Source of the DNA: Bacillus sp. OV166
GTDB taxonomy: Bacteria; Bacillota; Bacilli; Bacillales; Cytobacillaceae
Length of the DNA stretch: 64,000 nt
Direction of reading: 5' to 3'
NCBI RefSeq assembly: GCF_900177675.1
Contig: NZ_FXWM01000001.1
Coordinates: 6,209,001 to 6,273,000 of the forward strand
In this document: piece by piece, positions 53,025 through 62,048 of the stretch
Layout of the letters: the number at the start of each line of letters is the position of its first letter
How positions within the stretch are numbered: position 1 is the first letter of the stretch
Made by a program: the position numbers and the translations under genes
Notes under the pieces: model-generated
What the model was told of the DNA's origin: nothing
Databases searched by the model: none
Seen by the model: only the letters and a program-made list of their open reading frames with translations

Positions 53025-54173
53025 TTACCACTCAGCTACACTGCCATCACGATGGCGCCAAACTGGATTTTGCCATTGATGACCTTCTTTAGCCATTTTA
53101 CGAACAAACTCCTCATTCACTTCAATACCAAGACCTGGTCCTTGTGGAATTTTCACATAACCGTTTTCATAATCAAAGACAGTTGGATCCTTTAGATAGT
53201 CTAATAAATCACTGCCCTGGTTATAGTGAATTCCCAAGCTTTGTTCTTGGATAAACGCATTATGTGCAGTGGCATCTACTTGTAAGCACGCCGCTAAAGC
53301 GATGGGTCCTAATGGACAATGCGGAGCAGCGGCAACATCATATGCCTCAGCCATGCTTATTATCTTTTTACATTCGGTAATACCGCCTGCATGGGATAAG
53401 TCAGGCTGGATAATATCAACGTACCCACCTTGTAATAACGGTTTAAAATCCCATCTTGAGAACATACGCTCACCCGTTGCAATCGGAATCGATGTTAACG
53501 AAGCAATTTCCTTTAGTGCCTCGTTATTCTCTGGCAAGACAGGTTCTTCAATAAACATAGGATTAAATTCTTCAAGGGCTCTAGCCAATACTTTTGCCAT
53601 TGGTTTATGTACACGTCCATGAAAATCAATACCAATTCCAATATTTCTTCCAACAGCCTCACGAACAGCGGCCACGTTTTCTAGTACTCTATCAATCTTG
53701 TCATAGGAATCAATGTATTGTAATTCTTCGGTTCCATTCATTTTAACCGCTTGAAACCCTCGTTCTACACATTCCTTCGCAGCCCGTGCTGTATCACTTG
53801 GGCGATCTCCGCCAATCCATGAATACACCTTGATCGAATCGCGGCATGCTCCTCCCAGTAACTGGTAAACTGGTGCATTGAAATATTTCCCTTTGATATC
53901 CCAGAGAGCTTGGTCAATACCAGCAATCGCACTCATTAAAATAGCGCCGCCTCGGTAAAAGGCACCTCGGTACATAACATTCCAATGATCCTCAATTCTT
54001 AAAGGATCTTTACCTACTAAATAAGTCATCATTTCATCAACTGCAGCTTTTACGGTTGCCGCTTTACCTTCGATGACCGGCTCTCCCCAACCAACAATAC
54101 CTTCATCTGTCTCAATCTTTAAGAATAACCAGCGTGGTTGGACTGTGAATAATTCATAACCTGTTATTTTCAT
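53025..54173 (-). CDS. dgoD: D-galactonate dehydratase
   Basis: A 382-residue enolase-superfamily enzyme (mandelate racemase subgroup), the same length as E. coli DgoD and alike throughout. It dehydrates D-galactonate to 2-keto-3-deoxygalactonate. Landmarks: RWLFLKIETDEGIVGWGEPV, GAFYRGGAILMSAIAGIDQALWD, the Mg ligands in IGIDFHGR, FIEEPV and TGERMFSR, the general acid/base His in DFHGR and APHCPLGPIALAACL, then IHYNQGSDLLDY, and VWRHRDGSVAEW at the end. The ATG at 54173 has GGAGAGTG upstream. Its place between the aldolase and carrier genes supports the assignment. Confidence 0.95.
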   Translation of the reverse strand: MKITGYELFTVQPRWLFLKIETDEGIVGWGEPVIEGKAATVKAAVDEMMTYLVGKDPLRIEDHWNVMYRGAFYRGGAILMSAIAGIDQALWDIKGKYFNAPVYQLLGGACRDSIKVYSWIGGDRPSDTARAAKECVERGFQAVKMNGTEELQYIDSYDKIDRVLENVAAVREAVGRNIGIGIDFHGRVHKPMAKVLARALEEFNPMFIEEPVLPENNEALKEIASLTSIPIATGERMFSRWDFKPLLQGGYVDIIQPDLSHAGGITECKKIISMAEAYDVAAAPHCPLGPIALAACLQVDATAHNAFIQEQSLGIHYNQGSDLLDYLKDPTVFDYENGYVKIPQGPGLGIEVNEEFVRKMAKEGHQWQNPVWRHRDGSVAEW

Positions 54174-54201
54174 AATGAACACTCTCCATTTAATAGTAGT
54201 A

Positions 54202-54831
54202 TTAGTTTTTGGCTGCTAATGTAAATTGCTTTGCTTTTTCCGTTAAACTCACTAAATACTCCTCTGTTATTTCCTCTTTTGTATTCACAAGAGAACTACC
54301 AATTCCGAGTCCTGCAGCACCAGCAGCAAGATAGTCCTTGATATTATTTAAGCCCACACCGCCTGTAGGCAATAATGGAATTTGCGGCAGTGGTCCCCCC
54401 ATATCCTTGATAAACTTTGGACCTAAAGTGGTTGCCGGAAAAACTTTAATAATATCGCCGCCTTGTTCATAACCCTCCAAAATTTCAGTCGGAGTGTATG
54501 CAGCCGGAATACTCACCGCACCATATCTTTTGGTCATCCGAATCGTTTCAGCCTTTAACGTCGGAGATAGAATAAATTGAGCACCTGCAAGAAGGGCGCT
54601 TCGAGCAGATTCTGGATCCAAAACCGTTCCTGCGCCAACGGCCATTTCTTTACCAAATGTATCAGCGACCATCTCAATTGCAGATAGCGCTTTCGGGGAA
54701 TTCATCGTGATTTCAACGACTCTTATCCCCCCTTCATATAAGGATCGAACAATGTTTAATGTATCCTCAGGGTTTGCTCCGCGAATAATAGCGATTAATT
54801 TGTGATCTAAGATTTTTTGCAGTGTACTCAT
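54202..54831 (-). CDS. 2-dehydro-3-deoxy-6-phosphogalactonate/gluconate aldolase
   Basis: A 209-residue class I aldolase (KDPG/KDPGal family) splitting the phosphorylated keto-deoxy acid into pyruvate and glyceraldehyde-3-phosphate. Key residues: the Glu in VVEITMNSP, the Arg-containing AIIRGANPEDT, GAGTVLDPESARSALLAGAQFILSPT, and the Schiff-base Lys in DIIKVFPATTLGP. GLGIGSSLV near the end binds phosphate. In this operon the substrate is most likely KDPGal, made from galactonate by DgoD and the kinase. AGGAAGGG precedes the ATG. Confidence 0.93.
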   Translation of the reverse strand: MSTLQKILDHKLIAIIRGANPEDTLNIVRSLYEGGIRVVEITMNSPKALSAIEMVADTFGKEMAVGAGTVLDPESARSALLAGAQFILSPTLKAETIRMTKRYGAVSIPAAYTPTEILEGYEQGGDIIKVFPATTLGPKFIKDMGGPLPQIPLLPTGGVGLNNIKDYLAAGAAGLGIGSSLVNTKEEITEEYLVSLTEKAKQFTLAAKN

Positions 54832-54856
54832 TAGACATTCCCTTCCTTCTTAAAAA

Positions 54857-55810
54857 CTAGCGATTGACTTCATCCCTTAAATTTGATTGAGTAAATTTCT
54901 CCAATTCAATCCTGTCCGGTAGTCCTTCTATATCACCGTTTATGGTAGCAACCATAGCACCGATCGCGCAGCCTCGTTTCACGGCCTCTCCAATAGATAG
55001 GCCATCGAGAAATCCAGAAAGTACCCCTGCAGCAAAACCATCTCCTGCTCCGACTGGATCGGCTACGTTTTTAACTGTAAAACTATCAATATATCCTTTT
55101 TCAGCTGCTGTAGAATAATAAGCCCCTTTTTCGCCAAGCTTGACGATAACGGTCTCTGCACCTAAAGCCAGTAAGGAACGAGCTGCTTTTTCACAATCCC
55201 TTGAGCCAAACAAAAATTCACATTCACCAATCCCAGGTAAGACAATGTCTGATTTCCCTGCAATTTCTAAGATAGTTGCCCTTGCTTCATCATCTTCCCA
55301 CAGCTTCCTGCGAATATTTGGGTCAAACACAACCTTTACCCGGTTGTCCTTCGCAATTTCAATCGCATGAAAGATAGATTCCCTGCAAGATTGACTAAGA
55401 GCCGGCGTAATCCCCGATATATATAAGTATTTCGCCTGGGCGATATACTCTTGATCTATATCAGTAGGAGCGAGCTGACTCGCTGCTGAATTTTTTCGAT
55501 AATAGTAAATATTAACCCGATCTTGATTGATAATTTCTTTAAAAAATACACCTGTTGGGGCATTCTCGTCCAAAGCTACTCGACTAATATCTACACCTTC
55601 TCCGCGAACGGAAGTTAGGATTTGAGCTCCAAATTCGTCTCTCCCTAACCGGCTAATCCACCCCGCCTTATGGCCAAGTTTAGCTAGCCCAATAAGTGTA
55701 TTCGTTTCTGCACCAGCTATCTTCGAGGTAAATTGATTTGAATAGCGCATTTTTCCAGGCGTATTGGGGGTTAGTAAAACCATCGTTTCCCCAATGCTTA
55801 TAACATCCAT
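54857..55810 (-). CDS. PfkB-family 2-keto-3-deoxy sugar-acid kinase
   Basis: A 317-residue ribokinase-family enzyme, likely phosphorylating 2-keto-3-deoxygalactonate (or gluconate). PfkB signatures: the N-terminal SKIAGAETNTLIGLAKLGHKAGWISRLGRDEFG, and the C-terminal DPVGAGDGFAAGVLSGFLDG with the catalytic Asp and anion hole. The YYYRKNSAASQLAP stretch is typical of KDG kinases. The E. coli DgoK galactonate-pathway kinase belongs to another fold, so this is a functional replacement. AAGGTGAG precedes the ATG. It lies 16 nt downstream of iclR. Confidence 0.9.
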   Translation of the reverse strand: MDVISIGETMVLLTPNTPGKMRYSNQFTSKIAGAETNTLIGLAKLGHKAGWISRLGRDEFGAQILTSVRGEGVDISRVALDENAPTGVFFKEIINQDRVNIYYYRKNSAASQLAPTDIDQEYIAQAKYLYISGITPALSQSCRESIFHAIEIAKDNRVKVVFDPNIRRKLWEDDEARATILEIAGKSDIVLPGIGECEFLFGSRDCEKAARSLLALGAETVIVKLGEKGAYYSTAAEKGYIDSFTVKNVADPVGAGDGFAAGVLSGFLDGLSIGEAVKRGCAIGAMVATINGDIEGLPDRIELEKFTQSNLRDEVNR

Positions 55811-55826
55811 GTACTCACCTTGTTTC

Positions 55827-56576
55827 TTATAAAATACATCCCATACTTTCAGATATTTTCTTTGATGTCCAAAGGACGCGTTCCACTACCTCTGCTTTTT
55901 GAGCCAGCATTCGTTCTTTTGGACCTGCCACACTAATAGCAGCTTGAATCCTTCGATCCGCACCAAAAATAGGAGCTGCCACACAATATAATCCTTCTTC
56001 ATTTTCTTCATCATCAATGGTGTAGCCAATTAATGAATACTGATACAGTTCTTTCTCTAGCTCTTCCCGATTGGTGATGGTTTTCGCGGTGATCGGTACT
56101 AAGTCAACCCGATCTAAGATACTTTTTCTATCCTCATCTGCCATATTCGCTAAAAAGGTTTTACCTAACCCCGTACAATAAAGCGGTTTACTATATCCCG
56201 TTTGAGCGGTTGTTCGAATCGATCGATTACTGTTTATTTTAGTAAGATAGACCAGATCCTCCCCTGACAGCGTTGCCATAAATACCGTTTCCTGGACACT
56301 TTGCATTAGTTTTTCAAGAAATGGCTTTGCTTGAAGAGAAATATCTAAGTTCTCCATAGCCATGGTGCCAATGTGAACTAACTTTGCTCCAAGCTTATAT
56401 TTCTTCATGTTGTCTAAACTTAAATACCCTTGTTTTAAAAGAGTGCCAATAAGGTTCGATGTGCTGCTTTGCGGAAATGAAAGTTTTTCACTAATCTCTT
56501 TAATCGATAACCCATCAGGATTATTTGCTAGTAATTCAAATACCTGGAGAACTCGTTCAGCCGATTTTACCGACAT
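55827..56576 (-). CDS. IclR-family regulator of the galactonate operon
   Basis: A 249-residue regulator. The N-terminal winged helix (about 5-65: SAERVLQVFELLANNPDGLS, then FPQSSTSNLIGTLLKQGYLS) is followed by the IclR effector domain (about 80-245), including GLGKTFLANM and EENEEGLYCVAAPIFGAD, which bind small acids. It is first in the operon, so autoregulation together with the catabolic genes is likely, with a palindrome ATCACATATGTGAT in front. GGAGGGAGAG precedes the ATG. Confidence 0.93.
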   Translation of the reverse strand: MSVKSAERVLQVFELLANNPDGLSIKEISEKLSFPQSSTSNLIGTLLKQGYLSLDNMKKYKLGAKLVHIGTMAMENLDISLQAKPFLEKLMQSVQETVFMATLSGEDLVYLTKINSNRSIRTTAQTGYSKPLYCTGLGKTFLANMADEDRKSILDRVDLVPITAKTITNREELEKELYQYSLIGYTIDDEENEEGLYCVAAPIFGADRRIQAAISVAGPKERMLAQKAEVVERVLWTSKKISESMGCIL

Positions 56577-56597
56577 ACTCTCCCTCCTTCTTTCAAA

Positions 56598-56632
56598 ATC
56601 ACATATGTGATATTAAATCCTATATGTGATTA
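56598..56632. promoter_or_regulatory. Candidate IclR operator
   Basis: ATCACATATGTGAT (56598-56611), a perfect 14-bp palindrome, followed by a second half site ATATGTGATTA (56622-56632). It lies 21 bp before the iclR start. Confidence 0.62.
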
Positions 56633-56956
56633 TTACAGACACATAATAGCACCACTCCATCCCTCCGTCAACCGGTTAATGCAACCGTTCGCAAAAAATA
56701 ATGACTCCACAGGTGGGTTCCTTTCGGGGACAATCGGGAGTTTTGCACACAAATATGCAGCCATTCGACTAAATACCAAATGGGTTATACTAATCAAACG
56801 TTCGGTTGAAACAGCTGCAAGTACTGACCTATATGGGTTTTCCCGGCTAAGGGGCGGAAGATTGTCGAGAACCGTTTGTTAATTTCGCAGGAAATAACCC
56901 AATTTTCCACAAAATCAGATAGGTTTCTATTAAACTTACATAATTCTATTAATTGC

Positions 56957-57197
56957 CCGTCTTTTCCCTATTACACAAACGATTGGTTAAAACTCCCCTC
57001 AGTATCTACCATGACTGGACTTATCGCTTCAAATACCTGAAAAGAATGTCGATAGCTGTCTCCAACAGTTCCTTTTTTAAAAAGGAACCCAGGTGGGCAG
57101 CTGAATTAGGATTTCCCCCCATTCAAATATGCGGCTTGTTACTGAATGTTCTCTAGTAAACCCAGTTAACAGAATCAATATAGAAGGTTATTAAAAA
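56957..57197. repeat. Dispersed repeat of about 240 bp, copy 3
   Basis: Partner of 25955-26193. The upstream 250 bp (56640-56956) has no gene; CCACAGGTGGGTTCCTTT at 56707-56724 is an inverted fragment resembling GGAACCCAGGTGG within the repeat. Confidence 0.8.
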
Positions 57198-57224
57198 TGA
57201 GGAATAACGAACTAACACCCCTTC

Positions 57225-57450
57225 CTGGGTTGAAAATCTGGCAATATCGAAGAATTAGAGCAGAATTCACAATGCACAAGGCACTGCTTTAATTACTAAG
57301 GTTAAAAAGCCAAATACATCTTGACCAACGAGTCCTGTTAGAGAACGGAAGGGTGTTGGTATCTATGCGGATTGGCTTCCATTACCCTCCTCATTTGGGA
57401 CGTATGATCAATATGAGGGATTTGCACAAATAAAAGGTGAAATCAGTTGA
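57225..57450 (+). pseudogene. Decayed reading frame upstream of the immunity-like gene
   Basis: One frame reads AQGTALITKVKKPNTS, stop, PTSPVRERKGVGIYADWLPL and PSSFGTYDQYEGFAQIKGEIS to a stop at 57450, with another stop further upstream. The text is protein-like and ends 30 nt before the next gene's start, the usual layout of a polymorphic-toxin C-terminus and its immunity gene. Identity is not recognised. Confidence 0.45.
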
Positions 57451-57480
57451 GAAATTGTATTTTTGGGAGATGACTTTTTG

Positions 57481-57804
57481 ATGTTAAAAGAGGTTTGTAA
57501 ATGCGAATTTACTAATTCATTTAAACTAGAAGCGGATTTAGTGGCTGACCCTATTTGGTGCAACGTATGTGGCTGGAATCTTGAAATAGAGGATTTCCCT
57601 TTATCAGATAAATTACGGGAAGAACTATTGCAATGGGTATCGGAATATGGAAAATGGATTGATTTAGAAACCGATTCATTAAAGGAAAATGGATTAAAAC
57701 AACAGGAAAATCACAATGAAAAAGGGTTGCAATTATTCCAAGAAGTGAAGAAACAGCTAGGAGAAAAATATCCAATCATATTTGTTCCAACCACACCATA
57801 TTGA
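57481..57804 (+). CDS. Immunity-like cytoplasmic protein, 107 residues
   Basis: Starts MLKEVCKCEFTNSFKLEADL. It has two Cys-x-Cys/Cys-x2-Cys-like groups (CKC near 6-8, CNVC near 27-30) that may hold zinc, followed by acidic helices (DKLREELLQWVSEYGKWIDL) and ENHNEKGLQLFQEVKKQLGE, ending in IIFVPTTPY. Similar proteins occur in Bacillus behind LXG/polymorphic toxin genes, and an antitoxin role is inferred from that memory and from the decayed frame upstream. GGGAG lies 11 nt before the ATG at 57481; an in-frame TTG at 57463 is less likely. Confidence 0.6.
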   Translation: MLKEVCKCEFTNSFKLEADLVADPIWCNVCGWNLEIEDFPLSDKLREELLQWVSEYGKWIDLETDSLKENGLKQQENHNEKGLQLFQEVKKQLGEKYPIIFVPTTPY

Positions 57805-57834
57805 AAAATAATTGGAATTGAATTTCTTCTTATT

Positions 57835-57928
57835 GAAGTAAAGGGTGCAAGAGTTAAAGAACGAGGATTGCTACGGCGATCCTTTTTTGTTATTGAGCTA
57901 ACGGGGCAGTATAGTTGAAGAAAAGTAC
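57835..57928. repeat. Hairpin-containing dispersed repeat, copy 1
   Basis: Conserved left flank GTAAAGGGTGCAAGAGTT, then a variable terminator hairpin (GGATTGC/GCGATCC, T6), then conserved right flank ACGGGGCAGTATAGTTGAA. Copy 2 is at 58527-58618. Confidence 0.7.
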
Positions 57929-57999
57929 AAAAAAACAAAATAAGAGAACCAATAGTGTTAAACAACACAATCATAAAGTGAAACAGCCTTTTTTATCAA

Positions 58000-58526
58000 G
58001 TTTAAATATGTAAAAATTTAATCGAATTTTCTGATTTAAAGAACGTAAAAGCAATCACTCAAGTCATTCGGTGTAAACAACGGCGCCAATTGTCCAAACC
58101 ATGTAGTAATTTTTCAGGTGGCTTTTGCAGCCACTTCCTAGTATATCAGCAATGTAAGCGCAAACCAACTGGTTAATGTTGGACAATAAGAGTGTATGAA
58201 AAACTAAGAAAACAGGAGAAAAACAGAGTTTAACCAATTGGCTAAATTCGTTATTTCCCAACCTTCAGCGATTACCAAAATGGTCGAATTTGACCAAAAA
58301 TGAGATTTGACCTATAAAGCCCAATAATGGCCCCCACATCGAATTTTAATGCCGCGCCCTATTTTTATTACCCTAGAACAAACAGAAAAAGCCCATACAA
58401 GCCAAATATGAAAGTCGATTTTAGGTCACACAGCGAAACCGAAAATAGATTGCTTGTTTTATTGAGTATGAGGTCATTCTTGCTAAATAAATATTATGAT
58501 TGGATAAGATTGTGAATAAGTGTACT
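58000..58526. other. Intergenic stretch without a supported gene
   Basis: Contains a small hairpin AGGTGGCTTTTGCAGCCACTT (58109-58129, no T tract) and low-complexity AT-rich sequence. Open frames here lack ribosome sites. Confidence 0.45.
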
Positions 58527-58618
58527 TAAAGTAACGGGTGCAAGAGTTGAATATCTGGCTGCCATTTTCGGCAGTCTTTTTCTTATAGTGCACACGGGGC
58601 AGGTTGAACAAGTGAGGT
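58527..58618. repeat. Hairpin-containing dispersed repeat, copy 2
   Basis: Left flank GTAACGGGTGCAAGAGTTG, variable hairpin CTGCC...GGCAG with T5, right flank CACGGGGCAGGTTGAACAAG. The stem differs completely from copy 1 while the flanks are kept. Confidence 0.7.
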
Positions 58619-58796
58619 GAAATACAGCTCTTTTTTATGTTTATTGGAAGGAAATCATATATGCAATAGTTGTATTTGTTTATCCCTACTTTATTGTCAC
58701 TCCTTAAATTCAAAATTTCATTTTCCTAAGGAATTTTTAATCAATGTAGTTCATATAATCGATAAGTGAAAACATATAAAAGGTGGGAACAATTCT

Positions 58797-59423
58797 ATGT
58801 TTAAACCAAACCCAGCGAATACTGCAATAGTTATTACTGACCCTCAAAATGACTTTTTGTCTCCAGGCGGAAGAGGATATCATTTGACAAAGGCTAACAT
58901 TAAACAGAATAATACTTTAGCCAACCTGGAACTACTATTAAGCACTGCCCGTAGTAAAGGTTATCAGCTCTTTGTTTCCCCGCACTTTTTATTTCCACAT
59001 GACTATGATTGGCAGTTTACAGGGAACGAACAAGAGATGTTGATTAGTTTGCGTGTTTATCAGAAATTAAATCAATATAGTCCTCCAACTCCGGAAGCCG
59101 ATTATGTTCCAACTTTAGCTCCGTATATCTGGGACAAAACAACCGTCATTGCAACACCGCACAAGGTGGCCAGTCCTCAGACAAATGATCTGGTCTATCA
59201 ACTAAGGCAACGCAGAAAAGAACAAGTAATTTTGGCTGGGGTATTATCAAACGTATGTGTTGAATCGCATATGAGAGATTTAATCGAAAATGGCTTCAAG
59301 ACAGCTGTTGTTTACGATGCAACTGCCACGATTAGTGAAAACGATTTTCATGCTGCTGTTACGAACTACCGAGCTTTCAGTAGTGCTACATGGACAACAC
59401 GTGAAGCCATTTCAAATATGTAA
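58797..59423 (+). CDS. Isochorismatase-family cysteine hydrolase
   Basis: A 208-residue cytoplasmic hydrolase. The catalytic triad is visible: Asp in VITDPQNDFLSPGG (about residue 15), Lys in TPHKVASPQTNDL (about 122) and Cys in AGVLSNVCVESHMRDLIENG (about 154). An insertion around residues 60-85 (FPHDYDWQFTGNEQ) matches a subgroup of nicotinamidase/isochorismatase relatives. It cleaves amide or vinyl-ether bonds in small substrates; the substrate is unknown. AAAGGTGGG precedes the ATG. It is monocistronic. Confidence 0.9.
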   Translation: MFKPNPANTAIVITDPQNDFLSPGGRGYHLTKANIKQNNTLANLELLLSTARSKGYQLFVSPHFLFPHDYDWQFTGNEQEMLISLRVYQKLNQYSPPTPEADYVPTLAPYIWDKTTVIATPHKVASPQTNDLVYQLRQRRKEQVILAGVLSNVCVESHMRDLIENGFKTAVVYDATATISENDFHAAVTNYRAFSSATWTTREAISNM

Positions 59424-59466
59424 TGATACTCTTAAAAAGGCATACTAAAGAAGAGATTATTCGATA

Positions 59467-59580
59467 CTAGCCAGTATATACCTCCATTATGTCCTCGACC
59501 TATGGTTTGAGATAAAGGTTAGGAAACAGTGCAAAGGACAAGCATACATAGTAAGATATGCAGATGATTTTGCGGAACTC
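59467..59580 (+). pseudogene. Group II intron reverse transcriptase fossil
   Basis: Reads LASIYLHYVLDLWFEIKVRK and QCKGQAYIVRYADDFAEL in one frame, the YADD active-site block of LtrA-type maturase/reverse transcriptases (usual text LANIYLHYVLD...VRYADDF). Only about 38 codons survive, and neither intron boundaries nor other domains are visible. Confidence 0.85.
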
Positions 59581-59626
59581 CTTGCCCAATCTAACTCGGC
59601 GAATGCCTAGAGTCTATATAAACAAG

Positions 59627-59658
59627 GAGAGGAACGCTTTTTGCGTACCTCTCTTTTT
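59627..59658. terminator. Convergent terminator
   Basis: GAGAGG-AACGC pairs with GCGTA-CCTCTC around T5, then T5. It ends the ureohydrolase operon or convergent transcription. Confidence 0.75.
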
Positions 59659-59694
59659 ATTAACATTTATTCCTCCTGTAGGAACCAATCCCAG

Positions 59695-60693
59695 TTAAGA
59701 AAGCATTTCTTCTTTTTCTTTTCCGTATTTATTATTCCCCTTTTTCTCTTTTTCCTTTAATACATAGCTGAGTAAGTCTAGTACAATACGGGCTGCTACT
59801 TGTCCGGTCATGCCCGTTGGATCATATGGCGGGGCAACTTCTACTAAATCAAAACCGATGACTTCTCCTCTTTTGGAAATTCCTTCAAGCAATTCATTTA
59901 CCTCATCATAGAGGAGGCCGCCTGGAGAAGGTGTACCTGTTCCAGGCGCAATTGACGGATCGATACCGTCAATATCAATCGTTACATAATATTTTTCTCC
60001 CGCAGGAATTAGCTCCAGCACTTCCTTAAGTCCCTTCTTTCTCATCTGACGAGGTGATAGGACCACGCTGCCATACGCTCTTGCTGCTTCGACGTCTTCT
60101 ATTTTGCTGCTGCTAATCCCGCGAATGCCAAACTGAAATATCTTCTGAACGTAATCCAGCTCAGATAAGCGACGCATGCAATTTCCGTGACCATACCGCA
60201 TTCCCGAGCGATGATCCGCCCAGTCTAAATGGGCATCAATTTGAATCACATGAAACGGACCTATGTCTTCTAGTCCTTTTCCGACTGCTGCTGTGATGGA
60301 ATGATCGCCGCCTAATACAACCGGCATAGCACCTTTGGAAATAATTTTTCGGATTGCTTCTTCTGTATTCTCATGGCACTGCATAATATCTCCGTGTACC
60401 ATGTCTACATCCCCGCAGTCGACTACTTTCCATTCAGGCCCAAGGTACATAATATCGTTTTCAATATCATAAGCACCATCCAGACCGAAACTATATAATG
60501 TAGAGCCTTCGCGGATTCCTCTAGGGCCCATTCTTGCTCCTGATTTCCATTGTGTACCCATGTCATTAGGCACCCCAATGACCGCCACATCTGCGTCAAG
60601 CTGGTTCAGGTTCGCACATATTGGGTATTTTCCAAAAGTACAAATGCCTGTAAAAGGTAAATTTAAAAACTGTTTTTCATCACGATTAGACAT
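59695..60693 (-). CDS. Agmatinase/guanidinobutyrase-type ureohydrolase
   Basis: A 332-residue Mn enzyme of the arginase family releasing urea from a guanidino compound. Metal motifs: GGDHSITAA, IDAHLDWAD, and DIDGIDPSIAPGTGTPSPGGL. The N-terminal FTGICTFGKYPICANLNQLDADVAVIGVPNDMGT is longer than in B. subtilis SpeB (about 290 residues) and recalls guanidinobutyrases. The neighbouring ALDH and alcohol dehydrogenase genes suit oxidation of an amino- or guanidino-aldehyde, so 4-guanidinobutyrate or agmatine are likely substrates. GGAGG lies 8 nt before the ATG. A Lys/Glu-rich tail is not typical. Confidence 0.85.
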   Translation of the reverse strand: MSNRDEKQFLNLPFTGICTFGKYPICANLNQLDADVAVIGVPNDMGTQWKSGARMGPRGIREGSTLYSFGLDGAYDIENDIMYLGPEWKVVDCGDVDMVHGDIMQCHENTEEAIRKIISKGAMPVVLGGDHSITAAVGKGLEDIGPFHVIQIDAHLDWADHRSGMRYGHGNCMRRLSELDYVQKIFQFGIRGISSSKIEDVEAARAYGSVVLSPRQMRKKGLKEVLELIPAGEKYYVTIDIDGIDPSIAPGTGTPSPGGLLYDEVNELLEGISKRGEVIGFDLVEVAPPYDPTGMTGQVAARIVLDLLSYVLKEKEKKGNNKYGKEKEEMLS

Positions 60694-60808
60694 TCATGCT
60701 GCCTCCTTCTAGATTTTCATCCTCGCTTTTTCCTAATGCAAGGTTTTCTGCCGGTGGGCCAGTTCTTAACCAAGGATCTTAAATTTTACTTCTATACTTT
60801 TTATACAA

Positions 60809-61993
60809 TTAATTTTCAATTAAAGTTGTGGTTTTCACCTCATAAGTCTTTTGAAATAATTTCAGATAGTCTTCTTTTGTCAAATCCCTTGAATTCGCCT
60901 GAGTACACAAATGTTTAAAGGCTCCTTCGGCTAGGAAAGGGAAGTCTTCGGTATTTACATTGCCTAAATCCCGGAAGCTAGGAATGCCGATTTTTTTTGC
61001 CAGCTCTTTTAACAGCACAACACCTTCGTACGCCGTTTCTTCAACTGTTTTTCCTGCAGGATTTGCCCCAAGCTTGATTGCTACCAAGGCGTGCTTTTCT
61101 GGATTTGAAGGAATATTAAATTCAAATACATGTGGAAGAAAAATAGAATTCGCCACTCCATGTGGAGTATCATAGAGTCCTCCAAGTGGTTCGGCCATCG
61201 CATGTACAGCCCCAAGATCCGTGTTATCAAAGGCGATACCTGCAACTAAACTGCCCAAAAGCATATTTTTCCTAGCCTCTAAATCATGCCCATTTTCTAC
61301 TGCTAATGGAAGGTATTTGGCTATTAATTCAATGGCATATAATCCCAAAGCATCTGAAAGTGGTTGAGCAACTTTGCAGGTATAAGCTTCAATTGCATGT
61401 GTAAGTGCATCCATTCCTGTAGCAGCTGTAATCGATTTCGGCAATGTTAACGTCAATTCAGGATCGACAAGTGCCAGTTTAGGAGCGATTTTCAAATCTA
61501 GTATCGCCTCCTTCTGTTTCGTCACGGTATCCGTAATGACAGAACCTCTTGTCACTTCACTACCGGTACCTGAAGTTGTTGGAATACAAATTAGTGGAGG
61601 AATTTCTCGTTCTAGTAAATTTACGCCGTAACGTTCTCTTAGCTCTCCTCCATGTGTCAAAAGTGTCCCAATTGCTTTGGCTGTATCCATTGAACTTCCG
61701 CCGCCAAGACCAATTAAGAGATCGATGTTCTCGTTTTTAAACTGTTGATAAGCACTCTCGCAATCTACATCTTTTGGATTAGGTGATATTTCATCATAAA
61801 CAATATAATTGACACCTTCTTGATCTAAAGACTGTGTGATTTTTTCCAAAATTCCTGTTTGTGCAAGTCCTTTATCTGTAATAATGAGGGCTTTATTTCC
61901 ACCTAATTCTTTAGCCCTTTTCCCAATATTCTTTACTTTCCCATTCCCAAACTCTATAGAAGTAGGCAGATTAAAATGAAAATCCCATAACAT
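60809..61993 (-). CDS. Iron-containing (type III) alcohol dehydrogenase
   Basis: A 394-residue oxidoreductase interconverting an alcohol and an aldehyde with NAD(P). Features: nucleotide-binding GLGGGSSMDTAKAIG, TTSGTGSEVT, the metal ligands in ATGMDALTHAIEAY and AVHAMAEPLGGLYDTPHG, all conserved. GGAGGAATTTATT lies before the ATG. It sits between the ALDH gene (upstream, 55 nt) and the ureohydrolase gene (downstream, 115 nt) on the same strand. Together they look like a catabolic operon passing an aldehyde. The physiological alcohol is unknown. Confidence 0.92.
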   Translation of the reverse strand: MLWDFHFNLPTSIEFGNGKVKNIGKRAKELGGNKALIITDKGLAQTGILEKITQSLDQEGVNYIVYDEISPNPKDVDCESAYQQFKNENIDLLIGLGGGSSMDTAKAIGTLLTHGGELRERYGVNLLEREIPPLICIPTTSGTGSEVTRGSVITDTVTKQKEAILDLKIAPKLALVDPELTLTLPKSITAATGMDALTHAIEAYTCKVAQPLSDALGLYAIELIAKYLPLAVENGHDLEARKNMLLGSLVAGIAFDNTDLGAVHAMAEPLGGLYDTPHGVANSIFLPHVFEFNIPSNPEKHALVAIKLGANPAGKTVEETAYEGVVLLKELAKKIGIPSFRDLGNVNTEDFPFLAEGAFKHLCTQANSRDLTKEDYLKLFQKTYEVKTTTLIEN

Positions 61994-62048
61994 AATAAAT
62001 TCCTCCTTTATTTTTTGGATATTTCGAATTTAAAATTTATATTGTTAA

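Noticed and set aside
56674..56687. TGCAACCGTTCGCA as a cre site for the galactonate operon
   Set aside because: Three mismatches to the cre consensus and about 100 bp upstream of the iclR start; too weak.
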